Assembly: GCF_041821145.1 (NCBI RefSeq)
Contig: NZ_JBGUBC010000012.1
Coordinates: 35,709 to 99,708, forward strand
Direction: 5' to 3'
Source of the DNA: Halopenitus sp041821145
Lineage (GTDB): Archaea > Halobacteriota > Halobacteria > Halobacteriales > Haloferacaceae
DNA length: 64,000 bases
Of this stretch, positions 18,539 to 26,960 are shown piece after piece. Made by a program: the position numbers and the translations under genes. The stretch's first letter is position 1. Each line of letters starts with the position of its first letter. The notes under the pieces were generated by a model, which was not told where the DNA came from, searched no databases, and saw only the letters and a program-made list of their open reading frames with translations.

Positions 18539-19171
18539 CTACGCCTCGATCGAGGTCTCGGGGTCGTCCGTCTCCGAATCGGTGTCGTCACCGTCCGCTT
18601 CGTCGAGATCTTCGAGCGCGGAGAGCGCAGCCGCGCGGTACGTCTCGGGATCGAGATCGTAGTGTTCACGCGCCATCCGTGCGTATTCGTTGCCCTCGTC
18701 CTCGAAGCGGGCGACGCGTTCTATGGTTCGTTCCGCAGTTTCGGCGACCCAACGATCACGGACCGCGGCGTCCACGCGAGTGATCGACTCCGGTCGGACC
18801 GAGACGTTGATCGACCCGTCGTCAGTCTCGTAGGCGCGGGGTTTGCCGACCACGGCGACGTACGCCGGCGGCTCGAGATCGCGGAGCGTGCTCGCGGCTT
18901 CGGGTTGATACTGGCCGGCGTAAACGAAGAACGTCCCCGTCGGATCGACGATCCGGCCGCGCCAGTATTCGTTATCCTCGCCCACGTCGTCCTTCTCCGT
19001 GACCGTGCCGACGAGGAACACTCGGTTCGCGGACTCCCCGGTGGGAAGCAGCGAATAGACGGGCGCGCGCTCGTCGTCGGATTCTTTGAACGTGTAGCCG
19101 GCGTCGTTGAACTCCGTGGCGAAGACGCGCCGGGCGACCTCTCGGGTCGGGGTGGATTCTCGTTGGCTCAT
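18539..19171 (-). CDS. RPA-associated protein (COG3390 family, Rpap type)
   Basis: 210 residues. The N-terminal half is a single OB-like fold (NRVFLVGTVTEKDDVGE, YWRGRIVDPTGTFFVYAGQYQ). The C-terminal part is helical and acidic. The family is encoded next to rpa genes in Haloferax and relatives, where the products form a single-stranded-DNA-binding complex. Here the ATG is 1 nt after the rpa stop, so the pair is surely co-transcribed and probably coupled. It resembles rpap3 more than rpap1 by partner size, but I cannot separate them safely. Confidence 0.85.
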   Translation of the reverse strand: MSQRESTPTREVARRVFATEFNDAGYTFKESDDERAPVYSLLPTGESANRVFLVGTVTEKDDVGEDNEYWRGRIVDPTGTFFVYAGQYQPEAASTLRDLEPPAYVAVVGKPRAYETDDGSINVSVRPESITRVDAAVRDRWVAETAERTIERVARFEDEGNEYARMAREHYDLDPETYRAAALSALEDLDEADGDDTDSETDDPETSIEA

Positions 19172-19172
19172 C

Positions 19173-20099
19173 TCAGATCGACCTCGCGTTGATCAGCGCA
19201 CCTTCAACGTCGACGGCTCCGGGCTCTTCCGTCTCGTTCGCGAGTACGTACCGGCCAAGCGTTGGACCCGTGACCTGGTAGTAGCGACCGAGGATCCCCT
19301 CGGACATCTCGTCGGCGACGACGCTCGTATCGAGCGCGTCCATCGCCAGCTGTTTGGCCTCCTCTAAGTCCATTCCGGTCAACTCCTCGGTGGCCTCCCG
19401 ATCGAAGATGACCTCGTGGACCTCCCGACCGTCGTCGAGGACGCCCTTGATGCGGAGGTCGAACTCGCCGTCGACCTTCCCGTGTTCGCTACAGCGGCCA
19501 TTCTGGAGCACCCGCGTACAGTCCTCCTCGGGACACCGCTTTATCAGTCCGGACCCGGACTGGACGTCGACGAGGGCTCCCTCGACCGTCTCTGCGTTGT
19601 CGCCGACCTCGATCTCCTCGTCGATCTCGGTGATAGCGGTCGTCCGGTTGAGCTTCACCGAATAACGCCCCTCGTATTCGTCGGTCACGACGTTCGAGAG
19701 TTCGTAGGCCTGTTCCTCCTCGAGCAGTGGCAGATCGGAGGTCTCGAAGGCCGTGAACTTGATCGTCCCCGACTCGTCGCCAAGCAGGCCGACCTGGGCG
19801 ACGGCGTCGCTTCTCGGCTCCCACAGATCGACGACGCTCACCCGCAGGTCGACCCACTGTTCGTCCTCGTTGATCTCGTTCACCTCGACGCGTTCGCTTC
19901 CTCCCCGTCCGAGCTCGTCGCGTTCGAGGCCGGCCTCGTCCAGGTAGTCGTTGGTGATGCTCCGTCGTGCCTCCTCGACGGGGACTCGGTATTCGGTGAC
20001 GAGGTTCTCCAGTCGGGCCTCGATCTCATCGACATCCGGGTCGAGATGGTCCGAGAACTGTTCTGCTATTGCTTCCGCGTGGTCTCGAAGTTCCGTCAT
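19173..20099 (-). CDS. Replication protein A, Rpa3-like (single-stranded DNA-binding protein)
   Basis: 308 residues. An N-terminal helical segment (EARLENLVTEYRVPVEEARR) precedes OB-fold sequence (DLRVSVVDLWEPRSDAVAQV, SGTIKFTAFETSDLP) and a zinc finger CPEEDCTRVLQNGRC followed by His. The length is close to the roughly 310-residue Rpa3 of Haloferax as I recall it. It binds single-stranded DNA during replication and repair. The ATG at 20099 (MTELRDHAEAIAEQF) is chosen because the extra 117 upstream in-frame residues are shadow-like and cross the promoter. First gene of the rpa-rpap operon. Confidence 0.87.
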   Translation of the reverse strand: MTELRDHAEAIAEQFSDHLDPDVDEIEARLENLVTEYRVPVEEARRSITNDYLDEAGLERDELGRGGSERVEVNEINEDEQWVDLRVSVVDLWEPRSDAVAQVGLLGDESGTIKFTAFETSDLPLLEEEQAYELSNVVTDEYEGRYSVKLNRTTAITEIDEEIEVGDNAETVEGALVDVQSGSGLIKRCPEEDCTRVLQNGRCSEHGKVDGEFDLRIKGVLDDGREVHEVIFDREATEELTGMDLEEAKQLAMDALDTSVVADEMSEGILGRYYQVTGPTLGRYVLANETEEPGAVDVEGALINARSI

Positions 20100-20335
20100 G
20101 GTTGTTGCCTCCGGCGTGTTTTCAAATGGGAGGCGTAGGCTCCTTGGTGCGTCATCGTGTAAAAAGTTCCGTAGCTGCAGTGAAAGTGAACGATCGGCGG
20201 ATGACGTCGGGTCTCGCTGCCGTGCGTGTGACGATCGTCGGACGCACGCGGGCTGCGTTTCGAGTGGAGATGGACACCGATCGAGAAGGGAGCGACAACG
20301 AAGGGTAGTTGGGGGTCGCCCTCGACCGTTCAGGT

Positions 20336-21850
20336 ATGCGAACAGCACTCGTGGTATTGGACGGGTGGGGGATCGGCGACCACGACCGTCGAAACGCGGT
20401 CGAGGCGGCCCACACCCCGACGTTCGAGGGGATATCGGCGCAGGGTGCATACGGCGAACTGACCGTTCACGGACGGCGGGTCGGACTGCCGGAGGGACAG
20501 ATGGGCAACTCCGAGGTCGGCCACCTCAACATCGGCGCGGGGCGGGTGGTGAAACAGGCCTACACTCGGATCGCCGATGCGATCGCCGCCGGCGAACTCG
20601 ACGACAACGAGGCGATACAGGAGGCATTTTCGTACGCGGACGAACACGATGGCCGGGTCCACTTCATGGGGCTCGTCTCCGATGGCGGAGTTCATTCGGA
20701 CATCGAGCACCTGAAGGCGCTGATCGAACTCGCGGCCGAGGCGGGTGTCCCCGCGACTACTCACGCATTCACCGACGGGCGCGACACCGCCCCGGAGATC
20801 GCGGAGACGTTCCTCGCGGATATTGCCGAACACGTCGCGGCGGTCGGGACCGGCGACGTGGCCACCGTGACCGGGCGATACCACGCGATGGACCGTGACG
20901 GAAACTGGGAGCGGACGCGGAAGGCCTACGAGGCGATCGTGAACCGCCAGGCTTCCTACACGGCGGAGTCGGCCGTCGAAGCCGTCGAGCGTGCTCACGC
21001 CCGCGGCGAGACGGACGAGTTCATCGAACCGACGTTGGTGGCGGATGAGCCGGCGCTCACGGACGGCGACGCGGTCGTCTTCTTCAACTTTCGGGCCGAT
21101 CGTGCTCGCCAGCTCGTCCGGCTGCTCACCGACACCGAGCCGGTGTGGTCGTTCGATCTCGATCAGCCCGAGATCCGGATGGTGACGATGACCGAATACG
21201 ACGAGACGTTCCCGTTCCCGGTCGCGTTTCCGCCCGAGATCCCCGAGGACACGCTCGGAGAGGTGGTCGCCGATGCCGGGCTCCGTCAACTTCGGATCGC
21301 CGAATCCGAGAAGTACGCCCACGTCACCTACTTTCTCAACGGCGGCCGCGAAGTGAAGTTCCCCGGCGAGATCCGGACGATCGTCGAGAGTCCCGACGTG
21401 GCCACCTACGATCGCCGGCCCGAGATGTCGGCCCGGGAAGTTACCGACGAAGCGGTCTCGAGGATTCGGACGGATGACCCGGATCTGGTCGTGCTCAACT
21501 ACGCCAATCCCGACATGGTCGGACACACCGGCGACTTCGAGGCCGCGATCCAGGCCGTCGAGACGGTCGACCACCAACTCGATCGGCTACTCGCCACGGT
21601 CGCGGACGCCGGCGGACACGCGCTCGTGACCGCCGACCACGGCAATGCGGATGACATGGGTACCGAGGAGGAGCCACATACTGCCCACACGTACAATCCG
21701 GTTCCGTTCGTCTATCTCTCGTCCGCGGGTGACGACGGCGGACGATCGATTCGCGACGACGGGTCGCTTTGTGACGTGGCACCGACGGTCCTCCAGTCGA
21801 TGGGGATCGAATGCCCCGACGCGATGACCGGTGAATCGCTACTCGAGTGA
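20336..21850 (+). CDS. gpmI: 2,3-bisphosphoglycerate-independent phosphoglycerate mutase
   Basis: 504 residues, the length of the bacterial-type GpmI. Metal and catalytic motifs are intact: VVLDGWGIG, MGNSEVGHLNIGAGR with the nucleophilic Ser, VTGRYHAMDRD, FFNFRADRARQL, NPDMVGHTG and ADHGNADDM. It interconverts 3- and 2-phosphoglycerate in the lower glycolytic/gluconeogenic path. Start MRTALVVLDGWG at 20336 places the first metal motif where expected. It converges on the Idi-like gene with only 4 nt between stops. This is the GpmI class rather than the short archaeal ApgM class. Confidence 0.93.
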   Translation: MRTALVVLDGWGIGDHDRRNAVEAAHTPTFEGISAQGAYGELTVHGRRVGLPEGQMGNSEVGHLNIGAGRVVKQAYTRIADAIAAGELDDNEAIQEAFSYADEHDGRVHFMGLVSDGGVHSDIEHLKALIELAAEAGVPATTHAFTDGRDTAPEIAETFLADIAEHVAAVGTGDVATVTGRYHAMDRDGNWERTRKAYEAIVNRQASYTAESAVEAVERAHARGETDEFIEPTLVADEPALTDGDAVVFFNFRADRARQLVRLLTDTEPVWSFDLDQPEIRMVTMTEYDETFPFPVAFPPEIPEDTLGEVVADAGLRQLRIAESEKYAHVTYFLNGGREVKFPGEIRTIVESPDVATYDRRPEMSAREVTDEAVSRIRTDDPDLVVLNYANPDMVGHTGDFEAAIQAVETVDHQLDRLLATVADAGGHALVTADHGNADDMGTEEEPHTAHTYNPVPFVYLSSAGDDGGRSIRDDGSLCDVAPTVLQSMGIECPDAMTGESLLE

Positions 21851-21854
21851 CGTG

Positions 21855-22472
21855 CTATTCCGAGAAGTCGCGTCGCATCGCGATCTCGAACCAGGGACAT
21901 AGACGGAGCTGACGGTACCACTTGGGATGTTCGTGCAAGTGGTCATAGTCGACCCAGAGCATTCCGCCGATCTCCGTTTCGTCCGGATCGAGACTGACGT
22001 CGTTGAGGGTAACTTTCAGGACCGCACAGACTTCCCATTCGACGCCGGCGTTCGTGTAGTAGCGCTTGTACTCGAATTTGTCCGTCACTCGGAGGTCCTG
22101 ATACTGGTCGGGCGTGATCCCGAGTTCCTCCTTGAGCCGCAATCTCGTCGCCTCCGTTTGGGTTTGTCCCTCGACGGGATGGGAGGCGACCGTCCCGTCC
22201 CAGTGGGTGTCCCAGAGCCGCTTGTCCGGCGCACGCTGTGCCAAAAGGAGCTTGCCGTCGCCGTCGAAGACGAGGCACGTAAACGCTCGATGGCGGATCC
22301 CGTCGCCAGTGTGGGCATCCAGGCGGTTGACCGTTCCCTGGGCGGTGTCGTCGGGATCGACGGCGATGACGTCCTGGCTCGCGTTCTCGTGATCGGCCGC
22401 GTCCGTCGCCGTCGTCCCCGACTCGCCACCGTCGGCGACCGGACGACGATCGGCCGCGTCGTCTGCGTTCAT
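21855..22472 (-). CDS. idi: Type I isopentenyl-diphosphate isomerase-like Nudix protein
   Basis: 205 residues. After about 40 acidic residues comes a Nudix fold closely resembling type I Idi: FTCLVFDGDGKLLLAQRAP, LWDTHWDGTVASHPVEGQT, RLKEELGI and VEWEVCAVL with the conserved Glu pair. Type I Idi interconverts IPP and DMAPP, the entry to archaeal isoprenoid lipids. The catalytic Cys of the bacterial VCGHP motif appears as Ala96 (VASHP). It may therefore use another residue, or act as a Nudix hydrolase. Start MNADDAADRR at 22472 is chosen; the longer frame upstream runs into the promoter. Confidence 0.75.
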   Translation of the reverse strand: MNADDAADRRPVADGGESGTTATDAADHENASQDVIAVDPDDTAQGTVNRLDAHTGDGIRHRAFTCLVFDGDGKLLLAQRAPDKRLWDTHWDGTVASHPVEGQTQTEATRLRLKEELGITPDQYQDLRVTDKFEYKRYYTNAGVEWEVCAVLKVTLNDVSLDPDETEIGGMLWVDYDHLHEHPKWYRQLRLCPWFEIAMRRDFSE

Positions 22473-22558
22473 ACGATATGGGATGGTGAGCCTCCCTAAT
22501 AAGAATTCGATCGATTCGGATCGGACCTGCCGGCCGATCCCACCGGGCGATCGTGGGC

Positions 22559-22972
22559 TCACCCGAGCCGTTCGTCGAGGATCAGACGTGTCTTCGTCGA
22601 TTTGACGTCGTCCAGCTCGCGTGCGTCCGTGATCAACTCGTTGACGGCGCCCGTATCGACGCAGTCGACGACGAGCACGATGTCGTCTTCACCCGAGACC
22701 TGCCAGACGAAATCGACCTCCTCCCAGTCGGCCATCCGCTCGCTGACGGCGCTCGTGTCGACGTTCACCTCGACGGAGATCTCGATCATCGCCTTCACGT
22801 TCCCGGTCCGGGTAGTCACGGTAAATCGTTCGATGACTCCCGACTCGCTCATCCGTTCGACCCGATTTCTGACGGTCCCCTCCGAGGTGCCGACCCGATC
22901 CGCGATCTCGGTATACGGGGTGCGGGCGTCACGGCGAAGCACGCCGAGGATCTCTCGATCGAGTTCGTCCAT
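22559..22972 (-). CDS. Lrp/AsnC family transcriptional regulator
   Basis: 137 residues. The canonical start MDELDREILGVLRRDAR leads into an AsnC-type winged HTH (YTEIADRVGTSEGTVRNRVERM), followed by the RAM/ACT effector domain (MIEISVEVNVDTSAVSE, VSGEDDIVLVVDC). Such proteins form dimers and octamers that sense amino acids. The start at 22972 lies about 26 nt from a TATA-like cagtatatgg, so I prefer it to the upstream in-frame ATG at 22996. The gene is divergent from carA with a 15-bp palindrome in the spacer, so control of carbamoyl-phosphate synthesis and self-regulation are likely. Confidence 0.86.
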   Translation of the reverse strand: MDELDREILGVLRRDARTPYTEIADRVGTSEGTVRNRVERMSESGVIERFTVTTRTGNVKAMIEISVEVNVDTSAVSERMADWEEVDFVWQVSGEDDIVLVVDCVDTGAVNELITDARELDDVKSTKTRLILDERLG

Positions 22973-22994
22973 GTCGACCCGTGGAGCCGGGGCC

Positions 22995-23003
22995 ATATAC
23001 TGA
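22995..23003 (-). promoter_or_regulatory. TATA box of the lrp-type gene
   Basis: On the minus strand this reads cagtatatg. Its centre is about 26 nt before the ATG at 22972, which supports the shorter start and a leaderless mRNA. Confidence 0.5.
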
Positions 23004-23018
23004 TTACGAATTTCGTAA
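23004..23018. promoter_or_regulatory. 15-bp palindromic operator between lrp and carA
   Basis: Arms TTACGAA and TTCGTAA flank a central T. The palindrome abuts the TATA box of the minus-strand regulator and lies about 20 bp upstream of the carA TATA region. Related half-sites (tacgaa at 23025-23030 and ctcgta just before the carA ATG) follow. The site is well placed for an Lrp-type regulator to control both promoters. Confidence 0.6.
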
Positions 23019-23036
23019 CTCAACTACGAACGACGC

Positions 23037-23044
23037 ACTTATTA
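23037..23044 (+). promoter_or_regulatory. TATA box of carA
   Basis: acttatta is centred about 28 nt before the carA ATG at 23069. The spacing predicts a leaderless transcript. Confidence 0.55.
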
Positions 23045-23068
23045 GGGTAGCTCCGTACGTTTCTCGTA

Positions 23069-24142
23069 ATGTCGGACGCCTATATCGCGCTGGCTGACGG
23101 ACGCGTGCTCGAGGCGCGCGCCCGCGCTCCGGGGCGTACACGTGGTGAATTGGTCTTTACGACCGCCTACACCGGGTACGAGGAATCGTTGACTGACCCG
23201 TCCTATGCCGAACAGGTTCTCACCTTCTCTTACCCCCTGATCGGCAATTACGGCGTCCGGTCCGAGCGGTTCGAATCGGAAACCGTCCAGCCGCGCGCGG
23301 CGATCGCCCGCGAGTTCACCGACGACGTCGCCGAGTGGCTCGCCGATGAGGGAATTCCGGCGATCGACCATCTCGATACGCGCGAACTCGTCACGACCGT
23401 CCGTGAGGAAGGTGCAATGGCCTGCGGGATCGCCGCCGGCGAGGACGTTACTCCCGAGGACGCAATCGCAGAAATGGAGGCCTGCAAGCCGATGAGCGAT
23501 CACGTCGATATCGGTGCGCAGGTCTCCGTGACCGAGCCGACCCTGCACGAGGGCGACTCGAACGGCGAGGCCGACGTGCGGATCGCGCTTCTCGATTGTG
23601 GCGCGAAGGGTTCGATCATCGACTCGCTCAACGAACGCGGTGCCGACGTCCACGTCCTGCCCTACGACTCCTCTCCCGCGGACGTCGAGACGGTCGACCC
23701 CGACATCCTGTTCGTCTCGAACGGCCCCGGTGACCCGGAGAACTTCGAGGCCGCAAAGGGGATCGTCGACACCTTCGCCGGCGAGATTCCGCTTGCCGGG
23801 ATCTGTCTGGGCCAGCAGATCATCGCGAGTGCGCTCGGCGGATCCACGGAGAAGATGACCTTCGGTCACCGTGGGGTCAACCAGCCCGTCCAGGACCTGC
23901 GGACCGATCGCGTCATCATGACGACCCAGAACCATGGGTACACCGTCTCCGATCCGGGGCCACTCGAGGTCACGCAGATCAACGTCAACGACGATACCGC
24001 CGAGGGTCTCGAAAGCGAGGAGTTCGGCGTTATCACCCGCCAGTACCACCCCGAGGCGAATCCGGGCCCCCACGACTCGCTCGACTTCTTCGACGACGTC
24101 CTCTCGATGACCGACTCGACCAGCACGGTCGCCGCCGACTGA
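23069..24142 (+). CDS. carA: Carbamoyl-phosphate synthase small (glutaminase) subunit
   Basis: 357 residues. The N-terminal CPSase-specific domain (VFTTAYTGYEESLTDPSYAE, LIGNYGVRSERFESE) precedes a class I glutamine amidotransferase domain with nucleophile Cys in AGICLGQQI and the His-Glu pair in QYHPEANPGPHD. It hydrolyses glutamine and channels ammonia to the CarB subunit, supplying arginine and pyrimidine synthesis. carB is not adjacent in this window. The gene is divergent from an Lrp-family regulator. Start MSDAYIALADGR agrees with the TATA position. Confidence 0.93.
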   Translation: MSDAYIALADGRVLEARARAPGRTRGELVFTTAYTGYEESLTDPSYAEQVLTFSYPLIGNYGVRSERFESETVQPRAAIAREFTDDVAEWLADEGIPAIDHLDTRELVTTVREEGAMACGIAAGEDVTPEDAIAEMEACKPMSDHVDIGAQVSVTEPTLHEGDSNGEADVRIALLDCGAKGSIIDSLNERGADVHVLPYDSSPADVETVDPDILFVSNGPGDPENFEAAKGIVDTFAGEIPLAGICLGQQIIASALGGSTEKMTFGHRGVNQPVQDLRTDRVIMTTQNHGYTVSDPGPLEVTQINVNDDTAEGLESEEFGVITRQYHPEANPGPHDSLDFFDDVLSMTDSTSTVAAD

Positions 24143-24244
24143 TCGGCCGTTTCCGCTCCCGCCATCGATCGCCGCGGGCTTCGCTCCGTCGGCGACCCCG
24201 ACCCGACCCGAACGCCTATTTTTCCACCCACTCTCACGGGCGGT

Positions 24245-24997
24245 ATGAGCGAACAGGCGGACGCTGACGGAATGCGCGCGCTCGTCGTCGGCGCGAGCCG
24301 CGGCATCGGCCGATCGATCGTCGAGGCGCTGCTGGATCGCGGGGCGTCGGTCGCCATGGCGGCCCGATCGATCGAGGAGCTACGGGACCGTTCGGCGGCG
24401 CTCACGGGAGACACAGTGCCCATCGAGTGTGACGTCCGCGAGACGGACGCCGTCAACCGGGCCGTCGACCGCGCTGCCGACGAGTTCGGCGGCCTCGACG
24501 CCGTCGTCACGACCGTCGGCGTGCTCACTCGCGGGCCGATCACCGACGCGACCGACGAGGACCTCGAGTTCGTCGTCGATACCAACCTGCTCGGTGGGTT
24601 GCGACTGGCGAGAGCCGCGCTCCCCGAACTGGTCGAAACGGACGGATCGTTCGTCTTCGTCTCCTCGGAAGCCGCGACGCGCGGCATCCCGGAGCTGCCG
24701 GCCTACTCTGCGACGAAGGGCGCGATCGACGCGTTGACTCGGCAACTGGCGATCGAATACGCCGATGAGGACGTGACGATCAACGCCGTCGCACCGGGCA
24801 CGACCCGGACGTCGATGAACGAGACGGTCCGACGCGAGGATCCGGAGTGGGAGGAGCGGCGTGCTCGGAATATCCCGCTCGGACGACTCGGTGCACCCGA
24901 GGACGTCGCCGAGACGGTGGCGTTCCTGTTGTCTCCGGATGCCGATTACATCACTGGTGAGGTCATCGCCGTCGACGGCGGCAGTACGGCCGGGTGA
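24245..24997 (+). CDS. Short-chain dehydrogenase/reductase (SDR) family oxidoreductase
   Basis: 250 residues, classical SDR length. The cofactor motif is VVGASRGIGRSI, the catalytic Ser lies in FVSSEAATRG and the YxxxK pair in AYSATKGAI. The C-terminal LLSPDADYITGEVIAVDGG is typical of FabG-like members. The NNAG motif is altered to TTVGV. The Arg after the first strand (AARSIEE) hints at NADPH preference. Substrate is unknown; 3-oxoacyl reductase or polyol dehydrogenase activity is possible. A T-rich TATA-like stretch (ctattttt) lies about 30 nt before the ATG. Confidence 0.82.
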   Translation: MSEQADADGMRALVVGASRGIGRSIVEALLDRGASVAMAARSIEELRDRSAALTGDTVPIECDVRETDAVNRAVDRAADEFGGLDAVVTTVGVLTRGPITDATDEDLEFVVDTNLLGGLRLARAALPELVETDGSFVFVSSEAATRGIPELPAYSATKGAIDALTRQLAIEYADEDVTINAVAPGTTRTSMNETVRREDPEWEERRARNIPLGRLGAPEDVAETVAFLLSPDADYITGEVIAVDGGSTAG

Positions 24998-25059
24998 GTG
25001 TCACGAACGGTTCGTCTGGGCGCCGAATCGCCCGCGATCCGCACCGCGCTATGCGATCC

Positions 25060-25908
25060 TCATCGGAGCCAGGCGGCGACCCTCGCGATCCGGTGGGCGC
25101 CCTGGAGGACACCAACCCGGGCCGTGGAGGCGGCCGTGAACGCCGCCCAGCGCGCCGCGGTCGCGCTCCGGATCGCGCCCGTCTTCGCGTAGTACCCGGA
25201 TTTTCGTCCCGCGGCGATCGCATAATGTCTCGCCGCCATCGGAACGGGTGCGCGCTTACCCGAGACGCTCGTCGTTCCCCCCCGGATCGCCTCAAGGACG
25301 TCCGTGGGATCCACCGTGGCGAGTGATTCTCCGTTCTCGATCTCGACCTCGGTGAAGGCCCGACCGACATACTCGAGGGTGTGCGCGTCGCTTGCGGCCA
25401 CTCCGGGAAGCGCGTGCTCGCCGGCGAACCGACGGCCCTTGCGGTTTCGATAGCCCGTGAATAGCCACGCGTTGAATACCTCGATCGCATCCACGCCACT
25501 CGGCCGTCCGTCGGCGTCCGATCCGGTCGGGATATCTCGCTGGCGGACGCCGTGTCGCGATCGCTGGAAGGGGTGCGGGACGATCGCCACGCCGCCGTGG
25601 TCGTGGATCCACTCGACCGTCTCCTCGTAGGAGACCCGATGTGGTGGCATCGACTCGACGCCGATCGCAAGCAGGTGGCCGTGGGCCGTCGAGACCTCCA
25701 CGCCGGGGATGCCGATCAGGCCGTACTCGGCGGCGATCTCGGCGGCGCGAACCGATTCGGAGAGCACGTCGTGATCGGTGATCACCACGCCGTCGAGTCC
25801 GATGTCCGCGGCGTGTTCGAGGATCAACTCGATCGGCTCGTGACCGTCGTAGGACGCCGCGGAGTGGACGTGCGGATCGATCCGGACGGTAACGCTCTCG
25901 TTCGACAC
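25060..25908 (-). CDS. PHP-domain metal-dependent phosphoesterase
   Basis: 282 residues. PHP metal motifs are present in order: DPHVHSAASYDG, VVITDHDVLSE, PGVEVSTAHGHLLAIG, IVPHPFQRSR and GVAASDAH. The family hydrolyses phosphoester bonds in nucleotides or related compounds and resembles TrpH/YciV-type enzymes. The last 60 residues are Ala/Arg-rich and may form helices. Its promoter is visible as gtttatata on the minus strand (25930-25938), about 26 nt before the ATG. Specific substrate unknown. Confidence 0.82.
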   Translation of the reverse strand: MSNESVTVRIDPHVHSAASYDGHEPIELILEHAADIGLDGVVITDHDVLSESVRAAEIAAEYGLIGIPGVEVSTAHGHLLAIGVESMPPHRVSYEETVEWIHDHGGVAIVPHPFQRSRHGVRQRDIPTGSDADGRPSGVDAIEVFNAWLFTGYRNRKGRRFAGEHALPGVAASDAHTLEYVGRAFTEVEIENGESLATVDPTDVLEAIRGGTTSVSGKRAPVPMAARHYAIAAGRKSGYYAKTGAIRSATAARWAAFTAASTARVGVLQGAHRIARVAAWLR

Positions 25909-25929
25909 GAGTCAGTCTACGGCCGAGGC

Positions 25930-25938
25930 ATATATAAA
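25930..25938 (-). promoter_or_regulatory. TATA box of the PHP-domain gene
   Basis: The minus-strand sequence gtttatata is centred about 26 nt before the ATG at 25908. This is one of the clearest promoters in the window. Confidence 0.6.
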
Positions 25939-26123
25939 CGCGATCGCTTCGGGGGATCCTGACGACTGGACGTGATCGACCGTGTCAGTCCACGTGTCCC
26001 GACTTATCCTCCAGTCGAGCGTGGGTGAACGCTCGTGAATGTCGGTCAGGTCGCCGCTCTGCTCCGTACTTTTATGCGATAGTGAGAAAGTCCCATCGTC
26101 CACGTCTACTGCTCGCCGGTCCT

Positions 26124-26825
26124 CTACTGCTCGTCGATGCGCGCCGCTGCGGCCGCGAGATCTTCACGAGTATTGAGATTCTCGAAGGTGCGTTCGGTCG
26201 TTACGGCGCGGATCTCCGCCCCGTCGAGGACGACGTACTCGAGTTCGGAGAGTGCCTCGACGATCTTCCGTTTTCCGGCCGAAAGCGCCTGGTCACAGGC
26301 CGATGCCATCGGCTCGGCCCGGTAGACTGCCTGTGTCGTCTGATACCATTGGTCGTCGATTCGGGGAACGGCTGCCTCATGACCCTGGGCTCGCCCGTGG
26401 AGGCGTTCGAGCAGGCGTGGATCCACGAACGGCATGTCACAGGCGACTACGGCGACGTATTCGCCGGCGGCCCCACGACAGGCGTTTCGGATACCTGCCA
26501 TCGGTCCCATGTCGGGTTCGTCGTCCACCGCGTACCGGACTGCGAGCGGGTAGCCCTCCATCGCGGCCTCGATCGTCGCCCGCTGATCGGATCGACAGTT
26601 GACCACGATGTCTCGCACGATCGGTTCGCCACCGCTTGCGCGTTCGGCGCCGGGATCGACCGGATCGTCGGCCCCCGCCAGCCGATCCGCCACACGGCGG
26701 ATCATCGGGGTTCCCGAGAGCGGCGCCACCGCTTTGTCGGTTTCGCCGAACCGCGTCGACCGGCCGCCCGCGACGATCGCGCCGGTCAGATCCCGATCTT
26801 CGATCATGACTTCGTCACTCGCCAT
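26124..26825 (-). CDS. mobA: Molybdenum cofactor guanylyltransferase MobA
   Basis: 233 residues. The nucleotidyltransferase signature AIVAGGRSTRFGETDKAV is at the N-terminus, with DDEPDMGPMAGI and the metal-binding VVACDMPFVDP further on. It transfers GMP from GTP to Mo-molybdopterin to form the guanine dinucleotide cofactor of DMSO-reductase-type enzymes. Start MASDEV at 26825 is used; a second in-frame Met (MIEDRD) is possible. The gene is divergent from the AOR homologue, whose own cofactor family does not normally carry a nucleotide. The pairing is positional only. Confidence 0.86.
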   Translation of the reverse strand: MASDEVMIEDRDLTGAIVAGGRSTRFGETDKAVAPLSGTPMIRRVADRLAGADDPVDPGAERASGGEPIVRDIVVNCRSDQRATIEAAMEGYPLAVRYAVDDEPDMGPMAGIRNACRGAAGEYVAVVACDMPFVDPRLLERLHGRAQGHEAAVPRIDDQWYQTTQAVYRAEPMASACDQALSAGKRKIVEALSELEYVVLDGAEIRAVTTERTFENLNTREDLAAAAARIDEQ

Positions 26826-26924
26826 GCCCACGTTTGCCCCCCGTCGGTGAAGGCCGTTTCCCTGCACGTCGGCTTCGCGATGTTTCTCTCCGGATCGGAC
26901 CCCGGGGGGTTCCCCACCCGAGAG

Positions 26925-26932
26925 CATATACG
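26925..26932 (+). promoter_or_regulatory. TATA box of the AOR-like gene
   Basis: catatacg is centred about 32 nt before the ATG at 26961. It supports transcription from this spacer and a start at 26961 rather than upstream. Confidence 0.45.
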
Positions 26933-26960
26933 TTCGGCACAACAATCGCTCTCCGACGCA

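Noticed and set aside
20330..21577. A 415-codon frame antisense to gpmI
   Set aside because: gpmI motifs are complete on the other strand; the antisense product shows no domain.
25912..26103. A 63-codon minus-strand frame between mobA and the PHP gene
   Set aside because: Its start precedes a likely promoter that lies inside the frame, and the composition is poor in typical acidic bias. I treat the region as regulatory or small RNA instead.
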